64,000 bases of DNA from Zhihengliuella salsuginis (GCF_014651715.1 NZ_BMXK01000001.1:186001-250000), one strand, 5' to 3'; shown: positions 8,565 to 18,104, numbered from the stretch's first letter. Numbers and translations are program-made. Notes: generated from the letters alone by a model not told the origin.

Positions 8565-9944
8565 ATGAATCGTCAACGCGCCCGACGCCTCGGCGACCTG
8601 TCGCTGAGCCGCCGCGGACTGCTGGGTCTGGGACTCGGTGCAGCAGCCGCCACCGGACTCTCCGCCTGCGGGGCGAGCGGATCGCAGCAGAGCCAGGAGA
8701 TCGTCGTTGCGATCGTCTCGAACCCGCAGATGCAGGACGCGATCTCGCTGATCGACGACTTCCGCGCGAAGAACCCCGGCATCAACGTCCGCTTCGTCTC
8801 CCTCCCGGAGAACGAGGCCCGCGCCAAGATCACCGCATCCGTGGCGACGGGCGGCGGCGAGTTCGACGTCGTCATGATCTCCAACTACGAGACCCCCATG
8901 TGGGCCGAGAACGGATGGATCACCGACCTGGTGCCCTTCATGGACTCCACCGACGGCTACGATCGTCAGGACTTCATCCCCACCATCCGCGAGGCCCTGT
9001 CCGTCGGCTCGGGCCAGTACTCGGTGCCGTTCTACGGCGAGTCCTCCTTCCTCGTCTACCGCCAGGACCTGTTCGACGAGGCGGGCATCTCGATGCCGGA
9101 CCAGCCGACCTGGACGCAGATCCAGGAGATCGCCGCCGAGATGCACGACCCGGGGAACAACTTCTCCGGCATCTGCCTGCGCGGCCTGGCCGGCTGGGGC
9201 GAGGTCATGGCCCCGCTGAACACCGTCATCAACACGTACGGCGGCCGCTGGTTCGACGAGGCGTGGAACCCGCAGCTGGACAGCCCCGAGGTGCACGCCG
9301 CGGTCAGCGACTACGTCAAGCTGGTGCGCAACCACGGGCAGCCCGGCGCGGCGACCTCCGGCTACGGCGACTGCCTGACCCGGTTCTCCCAGGGCAATGC
9401 GGCCATGTGGTACGACGCCACGGCGATGGTCTCCTCGGTGGAGGACCCGTCGTCGTCCCTGGTGGTCGGCAAGACGGGCTACGCGCTCGCCCCCGTGAAG
9501 GAGACCGAGTCCGCCGGCTGGTTGTACACGTGGGCGCTCGCGATCCCCGAATCCAGCCAGCGCAAGCAGGCCGCCTGGGACTTCATCGCGTGGATGACCA
9601 ACAAGGAGTACTTCCAGCTCGTCGGCAACGAGATCAGTTGGGAGCGCCTGCCTCCGGGCAGCCGTCAGTCCACCTATGAGATCCCCGAATACGCGGAGAT
9701 CGCCGAGGCCTACGCCGGTCCGACGCTCACGGCGATGGGCCAGGCCAGCCAGGAGACCTCCATGGTCCAGCCCGTCCCGTACCCCGGAATCCAGTTCGTG
9801 GGCATCCCCGAGTTCCAGGACCTCGGCACACGCGTCGGCCAGCAGATCTCGGCCGCGATCGCGGGCAGCCAGAGCGTCGAGGAAGCCCTCGAGCAGTCGC
9901 AGAGTTTCGCCACGTCGGTGGCCCGAACCTACATGGAAGGCTAA
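8565..9944 (+). CDS. Polyol/sugar ABC transporter substrate-binding lipoprotein (Tat-type signal)
   Basis: 459 residues. The signal region has SLSRRGLLGLGLG (twin-arginine like, residues 13-25) and an LSAC lipobox with Cys35, so it is probably exported folded and lipid-anchored. The mature part is a family-1 solute-binding protein of normal length. First gene of a three-gene operon (gaps of 3 nt to each following permease), divergent from the SorC regulator. With the linked mannitol-type dehydrogenase, a sorbitol/mannitol-like polyol is the best guess (SmoE-like role). Confidence 0.88.
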   Translation: MNRQRARRLGDLSLSRRGLLGLGLGAAAATGLSACGASGSQQSQEIVVAIVSNPQMQDAISLIDDFRAKNPGINVRFVSLPENEARAKITASVATGGGEFDVVMISNYETPMWAENGWITDLVPFMDSTDGYDRQDFIPTIREALSVGSGQYSVPFYGESSFLVYRQDLFDEAGISMPDQPTWTQIQEIAAEMHDPGNNFSGICLRGLAGWGEVMAPLNTVINTYGGRWFDEAWNPQLDSPEVHAAVSDYVKLVRNHGQPGAATSGYGDCLTRFSQGNAAMWYDATAMVSSVEDPSSSLVVGKTGYALAPVKETESAGWLYTWALAIPESSQRKQAAWDFIAWMTNKEYFQLVGNEISWERLPPGSRQSTYEIPEYAEIAEAYAGPTLTAMGQASQETSMVQPVPYPGIQFVGIPEFQDLGTRVGQQISAAIAGSQSVEEALEQSQSFATSVARTYMEG

Positions 9945-9947
9945 GTC

Positions 9948-10913
9948 ATGAGCACCGATCTCACCACCGGCTCCGGTGCCGACCGGGCCGCGACCGGCGC
10001 GCCGGGCCGGGATCCGGAGGGCCCCGACGCCCGCCGGGCCGCCCGCCGCGAGGGCTGGTCCCGCCGCCTGCCGCTGCTGCCCGCGCTGATCTTCACGATC
10101 CTCGTCACCCAGATCCCGTTCGCGATGACCATCTGGTATTCGCTGCGGTCCTGGAACCTGCTGCGCCCCGACGGCGAGACCTTCGTCTGGTTCCGGAACT
10201 TCGTCGACATCTTCATGGACTCGACGTTCCGCGGCGCGGCCCTGAACTCGATCATCATCACGCTCGGCTGCGTCTTCGCGGCCCTCATCCTGGGCACCCT
10301 GTTCGCGATCCTGCTGGACCGGGAGTTCCTGGGCCGCGGCGTGGTGCGCACCCTGCTCATCACCCCGTTCCTCATCATGCCGGCGGCGACGTCGATGCTG
10401 TGGAGCGTCTCCCTGCTGAACCCCAGCTTCGGCCTCCTGAACTGGGTGATCGGCCTCTTCGGCGCCGGCCCGATCGACTTCACCTCCCAGATGCCGCTGT
10501 TCTCCGTGATCATGGCGCTCGTCTGGCAGTGGACCCCGTTCATGATGCTGCTGATCCTCGCCGGCCTGCAGGCCCAGCCGAAGGACGTGCTCGAAGCCGC
10601 GGCACTCGACGGCGCCGGCTGGGGCAAGACGTTCCTGTTCGTCACGCTGCCGCAGCTGCGCCGCTATATCGAGCTGTCCGTGCTGCTGGGCGCGATCTAC
10701 GTCGTCAACACGTTCGACCAGATCTACCTGATGACGGCCGGAGGCCCCGGCACCGCGAGCGCCAACCTGCCGTTCTACATCTACCAGCGCGCATTCCTCG
10801 GGTTCGACGTCGGCCAGGCCGCCGCCATGGGCGTCGTCACCGTGATCGCCACGATCATCATCGCCACCTTCGCGCTGCGACTGATCTTCCGCAGCTTCGA
10901 CACCAAGGACTGA
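9948..10913 (+). CDS. Polyol/sugar ABC transporter permease, MalF type
   Basis: 321 residues. An Arg/Asp-rich cytoplasmic N-terminus of about 40 residues precedes six hydrophobic segments. The EAA loop VLEAAALDGAGWGKTF is at about residues 211-226. It starts 3 nt after the binding-protein stop and is followed 3 nt later by the second permease, so translation is tightly linked. It corresponds in position to SmoF of polyol importers; the ATPase (SmoK-like) is not in the window. Confidence 0.9.
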   Translation: MSTDLTTGSGADRAATGAPGRDPEGPDARRAARREGWSRRLPLLPALIFTILVTQIPFAMTIWYSLRSWNLLRPDGETFVWFRNFVDIFMDSTFRGAALNSIIITLGCVFAALILGTLFAILLDREFLGRGVVRTLLITPFLIMPAATSMLWSVSLLNPSFGLLNWVIGLFGAGPIDFTSQMPLFSVIMALVWQWTPFMMLLILAGLQAQPKDVLEAAALDGAGWGKTFLFVTLPQLRRYIELSVLLGAIYVVNTFDQIYLMTAGGPGTASANLPFYIYQRAFLGFDVGQAAAMGVVTVIATIIIATFALRLIFRSFDTKD

Positions 10914-10916
10914 GCC

Positions 10917-11813
10917 ATGGCCACCACATTGACCTCACCCACCCCCGCGCGGGGCGCGGCCGGCAACGCCCCCACGGCCGGCAGGCAGCGCCGCCGCAGC
11001 GGAGGATCCGCGAGCGGAAGCCTGCTGACGATCCTCACCTGGCTGCTCGCGCTGGTCTTCTTCGCACCCGTGCTCTGGATGGTCTCGACGTCGTTCAAGC
11101 AGGAGAACGCGGCCGCCTCGACGCCGCCGACCTTCTTCTTCGAGCCGACCTTCGAGCAGTATGCGGCAGTGCTCGCGCAGAACGCCGGGCCGTACTTCGC
11201 CAACTCCCTGATCGCGACCGGCGTCTCGACGCTGCTGGTCATCGTGCTCGCAGTGCCGGCGTCCTACGCGCTGAGCATCCGGCCCGTGAAGAAGACCTCC
11301 GACGTGCTGTTCTTCTTCATCTCCACCAAGATGCTGCCGGTGGTCGCGGTGATCATGCCGATCTACGTGATCTCGGGTCGGCTGCACGTGCTCGACAACG
11401 TGTGGACGCTCGTCATCCTGTACACGTCGATGAACCTGCCGATCGCGGTCTGGATGATGCGCTCCTTCTTCCAGGAGGTCCCGGGCGAGGTGCTCGAGGC
11501 CGCCCAGATGGACGGCGCCGGGCTCATGAAGACCCTGCGCTCGGTACTCATCCCGATGGTCACCCCTGGCATCGCCGCGACGGCGCTGATCTGCGTGATC
11601 TTCTCCTGGAACGAGTTCTTCTTCGCGCTCAACCTGACCGCGGCGAAGGCCGCCACCGTACCGGTGTTCCTGATGGGCACCATGACCAGCGAGGGCCTGT
11701 TCCTCGCGAAGCTCTCCGCCGCGAGCGTCCTGGCGTCGCTCCCGGTGGTCCTGGCCGGTTGGGCCGCTCAGAAGCAACTCGTCCGCGGCCTGTCCATGGG
11801 CGCGGTCAAGTAG
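10917..11813 (+). CDS. Polyol/sugar ABC transporter permease, MalG type
   Basis: 298 residues with six predicted membrane segments and the EAA loop VLEAAQMDGAGLMKTL at about residues 190-205. Last gene of the polyol importer operon. Its 3' end overlaps the 3' end of the convergent FrlC-like epimerase gene by 8 bp, so no dedicated terminator fits between the two transcripts. SmoG-like position and length. Confidence 0.9.
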   Translation: MATTLTSPTPARGAAGNAPTAGRQRRRSGGSASGSLLTILTWLLALVFFAPVLWMVSTSFKQENAAASTPPTFFFEPTFEQYAAVLAQNAGPYFANSLIATGVSTLLVIVLAVPASYALSIRPVKKTSDVLFFFISTKMLPVVAVIMPIYVISGRLHVLDNVWTLVILYTSMNLPIAVWMMRSFFQEVPGEVLEAAQMDGAGLMKTLRSVLIPMVTPGIAATALICVIFSWNEFFFALNLTAAKAATVPVFLMGTMTSEGLFLAKLSAASVLASLPVVLAGWAAQKQLVRGLSMGAVK

Positions 11814-12693
11814 GCCGGGAAGCGGGCGCGCGGTGCCCGGGCGCCGGGCCGGCCGCCGTCGTTCCGGCTCGCTCGATCGCTGCGAGCGAGCGCTCCAGCG
11901 CCGAGCGAGGGTCCTGGGCGTAGCGGCCGTCGCCGAAGAGCTCGACGGTAGCGTGCCCCGCGTACCCGTGGTTCTCGAGCGCCGCGACGATCTCGGCGAG
12001 CGACAGCTCGCCGTCACCCCACGCGAGGTGCCCGGCCGGGGCGCCGTCGATGAGGTGGACGTGGCGCACGTGCTCGCCGAACAGCGAGAAGTAGTCTTCG
12101 ACCGTATCGCCCGCGACGGCGGCGGCGACGGTGTCCAGAACCACGCCGAGGTTGGGCGCCGCGACGTCGTCGAGCATGCGCCGGGCATCAGCGGCCGTTG
12201 TGACCAGGTTCGACTCGACGCGCTGGAGGGGTTCGAGTACGCACGTGAGGCCGAGTTCCGCGGCGTAGCCGGTGACCTCACCCAGTCCGTCGACGGCACG
12301 CGACCACCCCGAGGCGCGCGGCTCGTCCTCGCCGCCGCGGCCGGACGTGAGGAACAGCAGGTCCGAGCCGAGCTCGATCGCCAGCTCGGCGGCGCGGCGG
12401 AACATCGCCAGGCTCTCCGCGCGCAGCCGGGGATCCGGCGAGGCGAGGTTGACCGGGTAGGCCACCTGCTCCGGCGTGAAGCAGACAACCTGCAGCCCTC
12501 GGGCCGCGGCGGCGGCCCGGATGCTGCGCGCCGCGGCGTCGTCCAGCCAGGGCACGTGCGCGTGCGGGGCGATGCCCCACAGTTCGACGGCGGTCCGGCC
12601 GAGGCCGGCGAGGTCGTCGAAGCAGCGCTCCAACGGCAGATGTTGGTACCCGAAGTTGGAGCCGGCCACGCGGTCGATCAGCGGCGCTGTCAC
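11806..12693 (-). CDS. frlC: FrlC-like fructosamine (psicoselysine/fructoselysine) 3-epimerase, TIM barrel
   Basis: 295 residues from GTG 12693, whose GTGA overlaps the stop of the upstream permease; longer in-frame readings run through that permease. It is a xylose-isomerase-like TIM barrel. The opening FGYQHLPLERCFDDLAGLG followed by ELWG, then the TPEQVAYPVN, LEPLQRVESN and HVRHVHLID segments, parallels E. coli FrlC (GHQRLPIEHAF, EIWG, TPETNGYPYN, LEPLTPYESN). E150-type and His metal ligands of the fold appear kept. FrlC interconverts psicoselysine and fructoselysine. Neighbouring FrlB- and FrlD-like genes support an Amadori-product pathway. Another sugar epimerase remains possible. Confidence 0.72.
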   Translation of the reverse strand: MTAPLIDRVAGSNFGYQHLPLERCFDDLAGLGRTAVELWGIAPHAHVPWLDDAAARSIRAAAAARGLQVVCFTPEQVAYPVNLASPDPRLRAESLAMFRRAAELAIELGSDLLFLTSGRGGEDEPRASGWSRAVDGLGEVTGYAAELGLTCVLEPLQRVESNLVTTAADARRMLDDVAAPNLGVVLDTVAAAVAGDTVEDYFSLFGEHVRHVHLIDGAPAGHLAWGDGELSLAEIVAALENHGYAGHATVELFGDGRYAQDPRSALERSLAAIERAGTTAAGPAPGHRAPASRPT

Positions 12694-13523
12694 TTCCCGA
12701 TCCCCTCGGAGAGGCCCTTGATGAAGTACCGCTGGCTCGCGAAGAACAGGACGATGACTGGCAGCGCGGCGACGACCATGCCGGCGAACACCACGGGGTA
12801 GTCGGTGCCGTGCTTGCTGAGGAGGCTGGTCAGGCCCACGGGGAGGGTTTGCACGCCAGTGCCGCTCGTGAAGACCATCGCGAACAGGTACTCGTTCCAC
12901 GCGAAGAGCACGTGCAGGATCACGGTCGAGATGATGATCGGCTTGCACATCGGCAGCGTGATGCGCCAGAACGTAGTCCAACGGCTGGCGCCGTCGACCT
13001 CCGCCGCTTCATCGACCTCGCGCGGCAGATCGATCATGTAGGCGCGGATCAGGAACGTGGTGAACGGGATGCGGAACGCGGTGTAGAGGATGAGCAGGGC
13101 CCAGAAGGTGTTGTAGAGGCCCATCGCCTGGAACATGCGCACGAGCGGGACAAGGGCGACCGCCGGGGCCAGCATCAGACCGCCGAGGATGAGGCCGGAG
13201 ACGGTCCGGCCGAATGGCATCCGCACGCGCGTTAGCCCATAGGCCGCCCACGCGCTGATGAAGACGGTCGCGATCGTCGACGTCACTGTGACGAGCACGC
13301 TCGCGGTTAGGTAGTCGCTGACGCCGCGGTTCCACGCGGTGACGTAGTTCTCCCAGTTCAGCTGCAGCGGCAGCGCGAACGGGTTGCCGAAGAGCTCAGT
13401 GTTGGTCTTGAAGCCGTTGAGCACCATCCACAGCAGGGGGTAAGCGACCACGACGACGAGCGCGAGCAGGAACGACCACATGAAGACGCGACTGATCGCG
13501 CTGAAGAATCCGGTGCGGGTCAT
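12690..13523 (-). CDS. Fructosamine-locus ABC transporter permease, MalG type
   Basis: 277 residues, six membrane segments, EAA loop VDEAAEVDGASRWTTF in the C-terminal half. Its start ATG shares one base with the stop of the preceding permease (TGATG) and its stop overlaps the GTG of the epimerase gene, showing translational coupling through the operon binding protein, permease, permease, epimerase. Equivalent in position to FrlM/FrlN of Bacillus, whose importer takes up fructosamines. No ATPase is linked. Confidence 0.88.
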   Translation of the reverse strand: MTRTGFFSAISRVFMWSFLLALVVVVAYPLLWMVLNGFKTNTELFGNPFALPLQLNWENYVTAWNRGVSDYLTASVLVTVTSTIATVFISAWAAYGLTRVRMPFGRTVSGLILGGLMLAPAVALVPLVRMFQAMGLYNTFWALLILYTAFRIPFTTFLIRAYMIDLPREVDEAAEVDGASRWTTFWRITLPMCKPIIISTVILHVLFAWNEYLFAMVFTSGTGVQTLPVGLTSLLSKHGTDYPVVFAGMVVAALPVIVLFFASQRYFIKGLSEGIGK

Positions 13524-14527
13524 CAGAAATCCACCCTTCTGCGCTTCGTGTACCAGAGCTGGCCGAGCGCGACGATGAGCGTCACCACAAAGATGACGGT
13601 GGCGATCGCGGCGGCGTAGCCGAAATCGTTGCGGACGAATCCGCTGCGGTACAGCCAGGTCGCGAGCACCTGCGTCGAGTTGTTCGGGCCGCCGCTGGTC
13701 ATCACCATGACCTCGTTGAAGACCTGGAAGGCGCCGGAAATCGTCACGATGACCATGAGCCCGGTCATCTCCCGCACCAGCGGCACGGTGACGTGGAGGA
13801 ATCGGCGCACCGGGCCGATACCGTCAATCGCGGCAGCTTCGTAGAGCTCCGAGGGGATGCGTTGGATCGCGACGGCGAACAGCAGGGTGGAATATCCGAA
13901 GCCCTGCCACTGGCTCATGGCGATGATCCCAACCATGGCCGTGGACTCCTGCCCGAGCCACGGCTGTGTCAGGGCGCCCAGACCAACGGCCTCGAGCAGG
14001 TGGTTCAGCATCCCGAGGTTCGGCTCGTAGATGAAGTAGAACAACAGGCCGGCGACCGTGAGGGAGATCGCCGACGGGACGAAATAGATGGCCCGGAGCG
14101 CCTTGCGCCAGCGCATGCTGCGCAGGCTCTCGATCATCGCGGCGAGCACGAGAGCGCCCGCCACTTGGAAGGCGATCGACAGCAGCGCGTAGAGCCCGTT
14201 GTTGGCTAGGGCGCTCCAGAAAACGGCATCGCCGAGAAGCTTCTCGTAGTTCTCGAGCCCCACGAACTCGGAAGTCCCCGAGTAGATGTCCCATTCCTGG
14301 GTTGAGAAGGCCAAGTTCTGCGCGAGCGGGAGGTAGACGAACACCGCCAAGAGCACGAGTGCAGGGAGGACCCATGCGAGGCCCAGAGCGCGCGACTTCC
14401 AGGTGCGTCCGGTCCCGGAGCCGACCGCACCACGCCGCCAGCGCCGAGTCGTCGTCCTCCGTGCCGGCCGATCGGCGGGGCCGAACAGTGTGGAGGAGGA
14501 GGCAGGTTCCGTGCCGCCAGAGGTCAC
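13523..14527 (-). CDS. Fructosamine-locus ABC transporter permease, MalF type
   Basis: 334 residues from GTG 14527, preceded by GTGAGGA. The frame is open further upstream but that would run into the binding-protein gene. A long Ser/Thr/Arg-rich cytoplasmic N-terminus of about 50 residues precedes six hydrophobic segments beginning ALGLAWVLPALVLLAVF. EAA loop LYEAAAIDGIGPVRRF. Second gene of the minus-strand operon, 28 nt after the binding-protein stop. Confidence 0.87.
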   Translation of the reverse strand: MTSGGTEPASSSTLFGPADRPARRTTTRRWRRGAVGSGTGRTWKSRALGLAWVLPALVLLAVFVYLPLAQNLAFSTQEWDIYSGTSEFVGLENYEKLLGDAVFWSALANNGLYALLSIAFQVAGALVLAAMIESLRSMRWRKALRAIYFVPSAISLTVAGLLFYFIYEPNLGMLNHLLEAVGLGALTQPWLGQESTAMVGIIAMSQWQGFGYSTLLFAVAIQRIPSELYEAAAIDGIGPVRRFLHVTVPLVREMTGLMVIVTISGAFQVFNEVMVMTSGGPNNSTQVLATWLYRSGFVRNDFGYAAAIATVIFVVTLIVALGQLWYTKRRRVDF

Positions 14528-14555
14528 AGGGTCCTCACCCTGCGCCCCTTGGACG

Positions 14556-15875
14556 TCACTTGGCGTCGGCGTTCGCTGCGCGAACACTTTCGAGCACCTC
14601 TTCGGGTGTGGAACTGCCGCTGATGATCGCCTCGCCGCCCGCGAGCCAGGCATCCGCGACCTCGGGGACCGTGATGGTGTCAAGCCAGACGACGAGCTGC
14701 GAGGCCTCGTTCACCTGCGTGATGCCCTCGAACACGGCCTTGCTCGAAGTTTCTTCGGTCACCGCGCCGATGACGGTGCTGGGCTGGCCGTAAGGCGATG
14801 AGGAGAGGGTCTTGGCGTTTTCGGGCTCGGTCACGAACTTCATGAAGTCCGCGGCCAGGGCCGCCTGCGGCGATTTCGCGTTGATGAGGTAGCCCTCGGG
14901 GGAGCCCTCGACCGCGTTCGGGTCGCCAGCGGCGTCGGCAGGTGCGGGAAGCGGGAAGATGCCGAAGTCCTCGGTGCTGAGCTTCGCGTCCTCGACGGTC
15001 ACGGTGTCGAACTCCAGCACCTCTTGGTAGTACATGGCCGCGCGGCCGCCGGCGAGAGCCTCCTGCGCGGTGGTGTAGAGGACGCCGTTGGTGCCACTGC
15101 CGCTGTCAGTGCACTCGTTCACGAGGGTCTTGAACTGCTCGAGGGAGCGCACGTACCCGGGGTCGGTCCACTCTGCCGTCTCCGGATCGAAGTCGGCGTG
15201 GAGGACATCGCTCGGCACGTTGTAGGCGAACAACTGCTGCAGGTAGTGCAGCGCCGGCCAGCCGTCCTTGTTGCCGAAGGCGATCGGCTCATAGCCGGCC
15301 TCGCGCAGCGGCCCGCACGAGTCGATGAGCTCGTCGAAGTTCGTCGGGACCTCCACACCGGCCTCGGCGAAGGCAGCCTTGCTGTAGCCCATGAACTTGC
15401 CGTTGTTGTAGAGCGGGACACCGTAGAACTTGCCGTCGTACTCGAAGGCGGAGAGGGACGCCTTGCCGAAGCGGTCACCCCACTCGGTGCCGGGGGCGAT
15501 GAGGTCGGTGAGGTCGGCGGCGAGTCCACCCCCGACGAAGTTCTCCGCCCAGTCGCCCGCCCACGTGAAGTAGACGTCCGGCAGGGCACCCGACGCGGTC
15601 AGCGTCTTGGTCTTGTCTTTGATCGACTGGTCCGTCTCCTGGATGAGCTCGATCTCGACCTCGGGGTGCTCGGCCTCGTAGGCCGTGGCCAGGTCGTCGA
15701 AATACGTCTCCAGCGGTTCGCCGGCGAACTTCGTGAGGAGCGAGAGCTTGCCCTCGTACACGGGTTCGGCGGTGACGTCAGCTGCCGGCTCGGCGGCGCC
15801 TCCGCCGCAAGCGGTGAGCGCGATGAGGGCCGCGGCGGCCGTCGCGGCGAGTGGGATGGTGCGGTTTCTGCGCAT
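14556..15875 (-). CDS. Fructosamine-locus ABC transporter substrate-binding lipoprotein
   Basis: 439 residues. Sec/lipoprotein signal with the LTAC lipobox, Cys23, then a Gly/Ala linker and a family-1 solute-binding fold of normal length. First gene of the operon ending in the FrlC-like epimerase. Its promoter region holds the operator CTGATACCGGTACCAC (15978-15993), just upstream of a possible -10 TACACT (minus 15969-15964). It probably plays the FrlO role, binding a fructosamine or glycated amino acid; the ligand is inferred from neighbours. Confidence 0.87.
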   Translation of the reverse strand: MRRNRTIPLAATAAAALIALTACGGGAAEPAADVTAEPVYEGKLSLLTKFAGEPLETYFDDLATAYEAEHPEVEIELIQETDQSIKDKTKTLTASGALPDVYFTWAGDWAENFVGGGLAADLTDLIAPGTEWGDRFGKASLSAFEYDGKFYGVPLYNNGKFMGYSKAAFAEAGVEVPTNFDELIDSCGPLREAGYEPIAFGNKDGWPALHYLQQLFAYNVPSDVLHADFDPETAEWTDPGYVRSLEQFKTLVNECTDSGSGTNGVLYTTAQEALAGGRAAMYYQEVLEFDTVTVEDAKLSTEDFGIFPLPAPADAAGDPNAVEGSPEGYLINAKSPQAALAADFMKFVTEPENAKTLSSSPYGQPSTVIGAVTEETSSKAVFEGITQVNEASQLVVWLDTITVPEVADAWLAGGEAIISGSSTPEEVLESVRAANADAK

Positions 15876-15977
15876 ATCTGCCTCTCTGAAGGGGCGGGCA
15901 CTGTGCCGCCGGGTAGCGGCCGCCGATCCGCCATTGGAACGAACGGTGAGTAGCTTTCAGGCGAGTGTAGCGAAAAG

Positions 15978-16105
15978 CTGATACCGGTACCACCCCCAAT
16001 TTCCAGTTCGAGTCAATTTAGTCCTTTTGGGTACGGAATCAAGGGGGTGATTGACGAGACTTCACGGCATGTGTCACGATGATCCACACCTGATACCGGT
16101 ACCAC
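15978..16105. promoter_or_regulatory. Twin identical LacI-type operators in divergent frl-like control region
   Basis: The 16-mer CTGATACCGGTACCAC occurs at 15978-15993 and again at 16090-16105, exactly 112 bp apart in the same orientation. The core TACCGGTA is palindromic, as is usual for LacI-family operators. One copy lies before the minus-strand importer operon and the other in the leader of the deglycase gene, downstream of a candidate -35 TTGACG (16051-16056). The LacI gene closing the plus-strand operon (18105) is the likely binder. Spacing would allow looping. Confidence 0.65.
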
Positions 16106-16157
16106 ATTGGGGCTCGACGGAGGGCCTCGCCCCGGATCACTCGAAAGGAATCAGACA

Positions 16158-17183
16158 ATGCTCGGCTCCAAGGATCAAACACTGCTCGGCTTCGACGAGA
16201 ACGAATTGCGAACTCAGCTGGCCAGCACCGTCGCCCTGCGCCCGCAGATCGAGCAGCTCGTCGACGAGCTGCTCGCACAAGGCATCGACAACGTCCTCCT
16301 CGTCGGCGCTGGAGGCACCTACTCGCAGATGTGGCCGTACGAGCTGCTGGCCCGCGAGCGTTCGACGTTCTCCGTCCGCGCGGCGATCGCGGCCGAACTC
16401 GTGGTCACCGGCGACGCGCTGCTCGGCGAGCGCACCGCCGCCGTGTTCACGTCGGTCTCGGGCACCACCGAGGATGTGGTGCGCGCCGTCGAATACGTCA
16501 AGGAGGCCGGTGCGACGACGATCGCTTTCACCGGGTACCCCGAGTCGCCGATCGCGACCGGCGTCGACCACGCCCTGATTTCCGAGCCCAAGGCCTGGCC
16601 GTTCGACATGCAGCTGTTGCTGTTCGTCGGTCGCCTGCTCTTCCAGCGCGGAGAGTTCGACGCTTATCCCGCACTCGCCGACGAGCTCGTGCACCTGCCG
16701 GACGCCATGGTTGAGGTCGCACGCCAGGCCGAGCCGGCTGCGGCGGCATTCGCCGAGGCGCACCGGGACACCGACTACTACTTCCTCACCGGCGGCGGGC
16801 CGCTCTGGTCCTTCACCTACCTCTACTCGATGTGCATCCTCGAGGAGATGCAGTGGCTGCGCACGACCCGCGTGCACAGCGCCGAGTTCTTCCACGGCTC
16901 CCTCGAACTCCTCGAGGAGGACACCGCGGTGATCGTGTTCCAGGGTGAGGACCGGTCCCGGCCGCTGACCGACCGCGCCGAGGCCTTCACCAAGCGCATC
17001 TCGAAGGACGTTTCGGTGTTCGACACCCGCGACTACGAGCTCGCCGGCTTCAGCCCAGAGAGCCGCGCCCTGATCGCACCGATCGTGCTGGACACCGTGA
17101 TGGGCCGGGTCAGCAAGCACCTCGAGCGGGTCCGCAACCACTCGCTCGACCTGCGCCGCTACTACCGCGTCCTCGACTACTGA
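16158..17183 (+). CDS. frlB: SIS-domain deglycase, FrlB-like (fructosamine-6-phosphate deglycase)
   Basis: 341 residues from ATG 16158 with AAAGGAA 8 nt upstream. Two SIS (sugar isomerase) domains; GAGGTYS near residue 50 and SVSGTTEDV near residue 100 match the phosphosugar-binding loops. The C-terminal HSLDLRRYYRVLDY parallels the HNPDERRYYGGLVEY end of E. coli FrlB, and a conserved HSAEFFHG segment provides candidate catalytic residues. FrlB splits fructoselysine 6-phosphate into glucose 6-phosphate and lysine. The kinase gene follows after 16 nt. Which amine is released is not known. Confidence 0.78.
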   Translation: MLGSKDQTLLGFDENELRTQLASTVALRPQIEQLVDELLAQGIDNVLLVGAGGTYSQMWPYELLARERSTFSVRAAIAAELVVTGDALLGERTAAVFTSVSGTTEDVVRAVEYVKEAGATTIAFTGYPESPIATGVDHALISEPKAWPFDMQLLLFVGRLLFQRGEFDAYPALADELVHLPDAMVEVARQAEPAAAAFAEAHRDTDYYFLTGGGPLWSFTYLYSMCILEEMQWLRTTRVHSAEFFHGSLELLEEDTAVIVFQGEDRSRPLTDRAEAFTKRISKDVSVFDTRDYELAGFSPESRALIAPIVLDTVMGRVSKHLERVRNHSLDLRRYYRVLDY

Positions 17184-17199
17184 CTGAAAGGGGGACCGC

Positions 17200-18066
17200 G
17201 TGATGCGCGTCCTCGGCTTCGGCGACAACATCGTCGACCGTTTCCTCGATCGGGGAATCGACTATCCCGGCGGGAACGCGGTCAACGTCGCCGTCTATGC
17301 ACGCCGGTTGCAGGTGCACGCCGAGTACCTCGGCGTGTTCGGTGACGACGAGCTCGGCCGCTTTCTCCGGCAGGCGATCGAGGAAGAGGGGGTGGGTACG
17401 CCGCGCTGCCTCGTCCGCAGCGGGGAATCGGGGGTTTCCTCGCTGCGGGTCATCGACGGCGAGCGGGTGTTCTCCGGTTGGAACGGCGGGGGCGTGACCG
17501 TCCGCGAACCGATCAACCTCGACGGCAGCCGCGAGGCGTACGCGGCGGGCTTCGACGTCGTGCACTCGAGTGTGTACTCGGGCACGGAGGCGGAGCTGCC
17601 GCGCCTGCGTGCACACGACGTGCTGGTCAGTTTCGACCTCTCCAGCGAGCCGGAGTTCCGCGCCCCGGACTACCTCGACCGCGTCTCGCCGTTCACCGAT
17701 CTGGTGCTGCTCTCGTGCGAGGGTCTCGACGAGTTGGAGGCGTTTGCGCTGCTCGACGACGCGGTGCGCCGGGGTGCGGGGCTCGCGCTCGGCACCCGGG
17801 GCACCGGCGGCGCGCTTGTTACGGATGGCCGGCTGCGCTGCAGCGCCCCGGCTCAGCGCATCCCGGACGACGACGTCATCGACACCATGGGCTGCGGTGA
17901 CGCGTTCCTCGCGGGTTTCCTCGTCGCGCTGCACGGTGCGGGCTGGCGGCGCCGCAGCAACCCGACGGCGCCGCAGCTGCAGGCGGCACTCGAGGCCGGT
18001 GCGGCGGCGGCGCGGGAGCAGTGCTTGGTCGAGGGCGCGTTCGCGCGCGGCGCCACCCACGACTAG
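17200..18066 (+). CDS. frlD: PfkB-family sugar kinase, FrlD-like (fructosamine 6-kinase)
   Basis: 288 residues; ATG 17203 is an equally good start and GGGGG lies upstream. Ribokinase fold: the N-terminal GFGDNIVDRF and YPGGNAVNVAVYARRL match the substrate-binding GGN loop of FrlD, and the C-terminal DTMGCGDAFLAGF is the PfkB ATP/anion-hole signature with its catalytic Asp, although Cys replaces the usual Ala in the GAGD motif. FrlD phosphorylates fructoselysine at C6 before FrlB acts. Located between the deglycase and LacI genes on the same transcript. Confidence 0.8.
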   Translation: MMRVLGFGDNIVDRFLDRGIDYPGGNAVNVAVYARRLQVHAEYLGVFGDDELGRFLRQAIEEEGVGTPRCLVRSGESGVSSLRVIDGERVFSGWNGGGVTVREPINLDGSREAYAAGFDVVHSSVYSGTEAELPRLRAHDVLVSFDLSSEPEFRAPDYLDRVSPFTDLVLLSCEGLDELEAFALLDDAVRRGAGLALGTRGTGGALVTDGRLRCSAPAQRIPDDDVIDTMGCGDAFLAGFLVALHGAGWRRRSNPTAPQLQAALEAGAAAAREQCLVEGAFARGATHD

Positions 18067-18104
18067 CATGTGGTGAACCTGTGACGTGGAAAGGGGCGAG
18101 GGCG

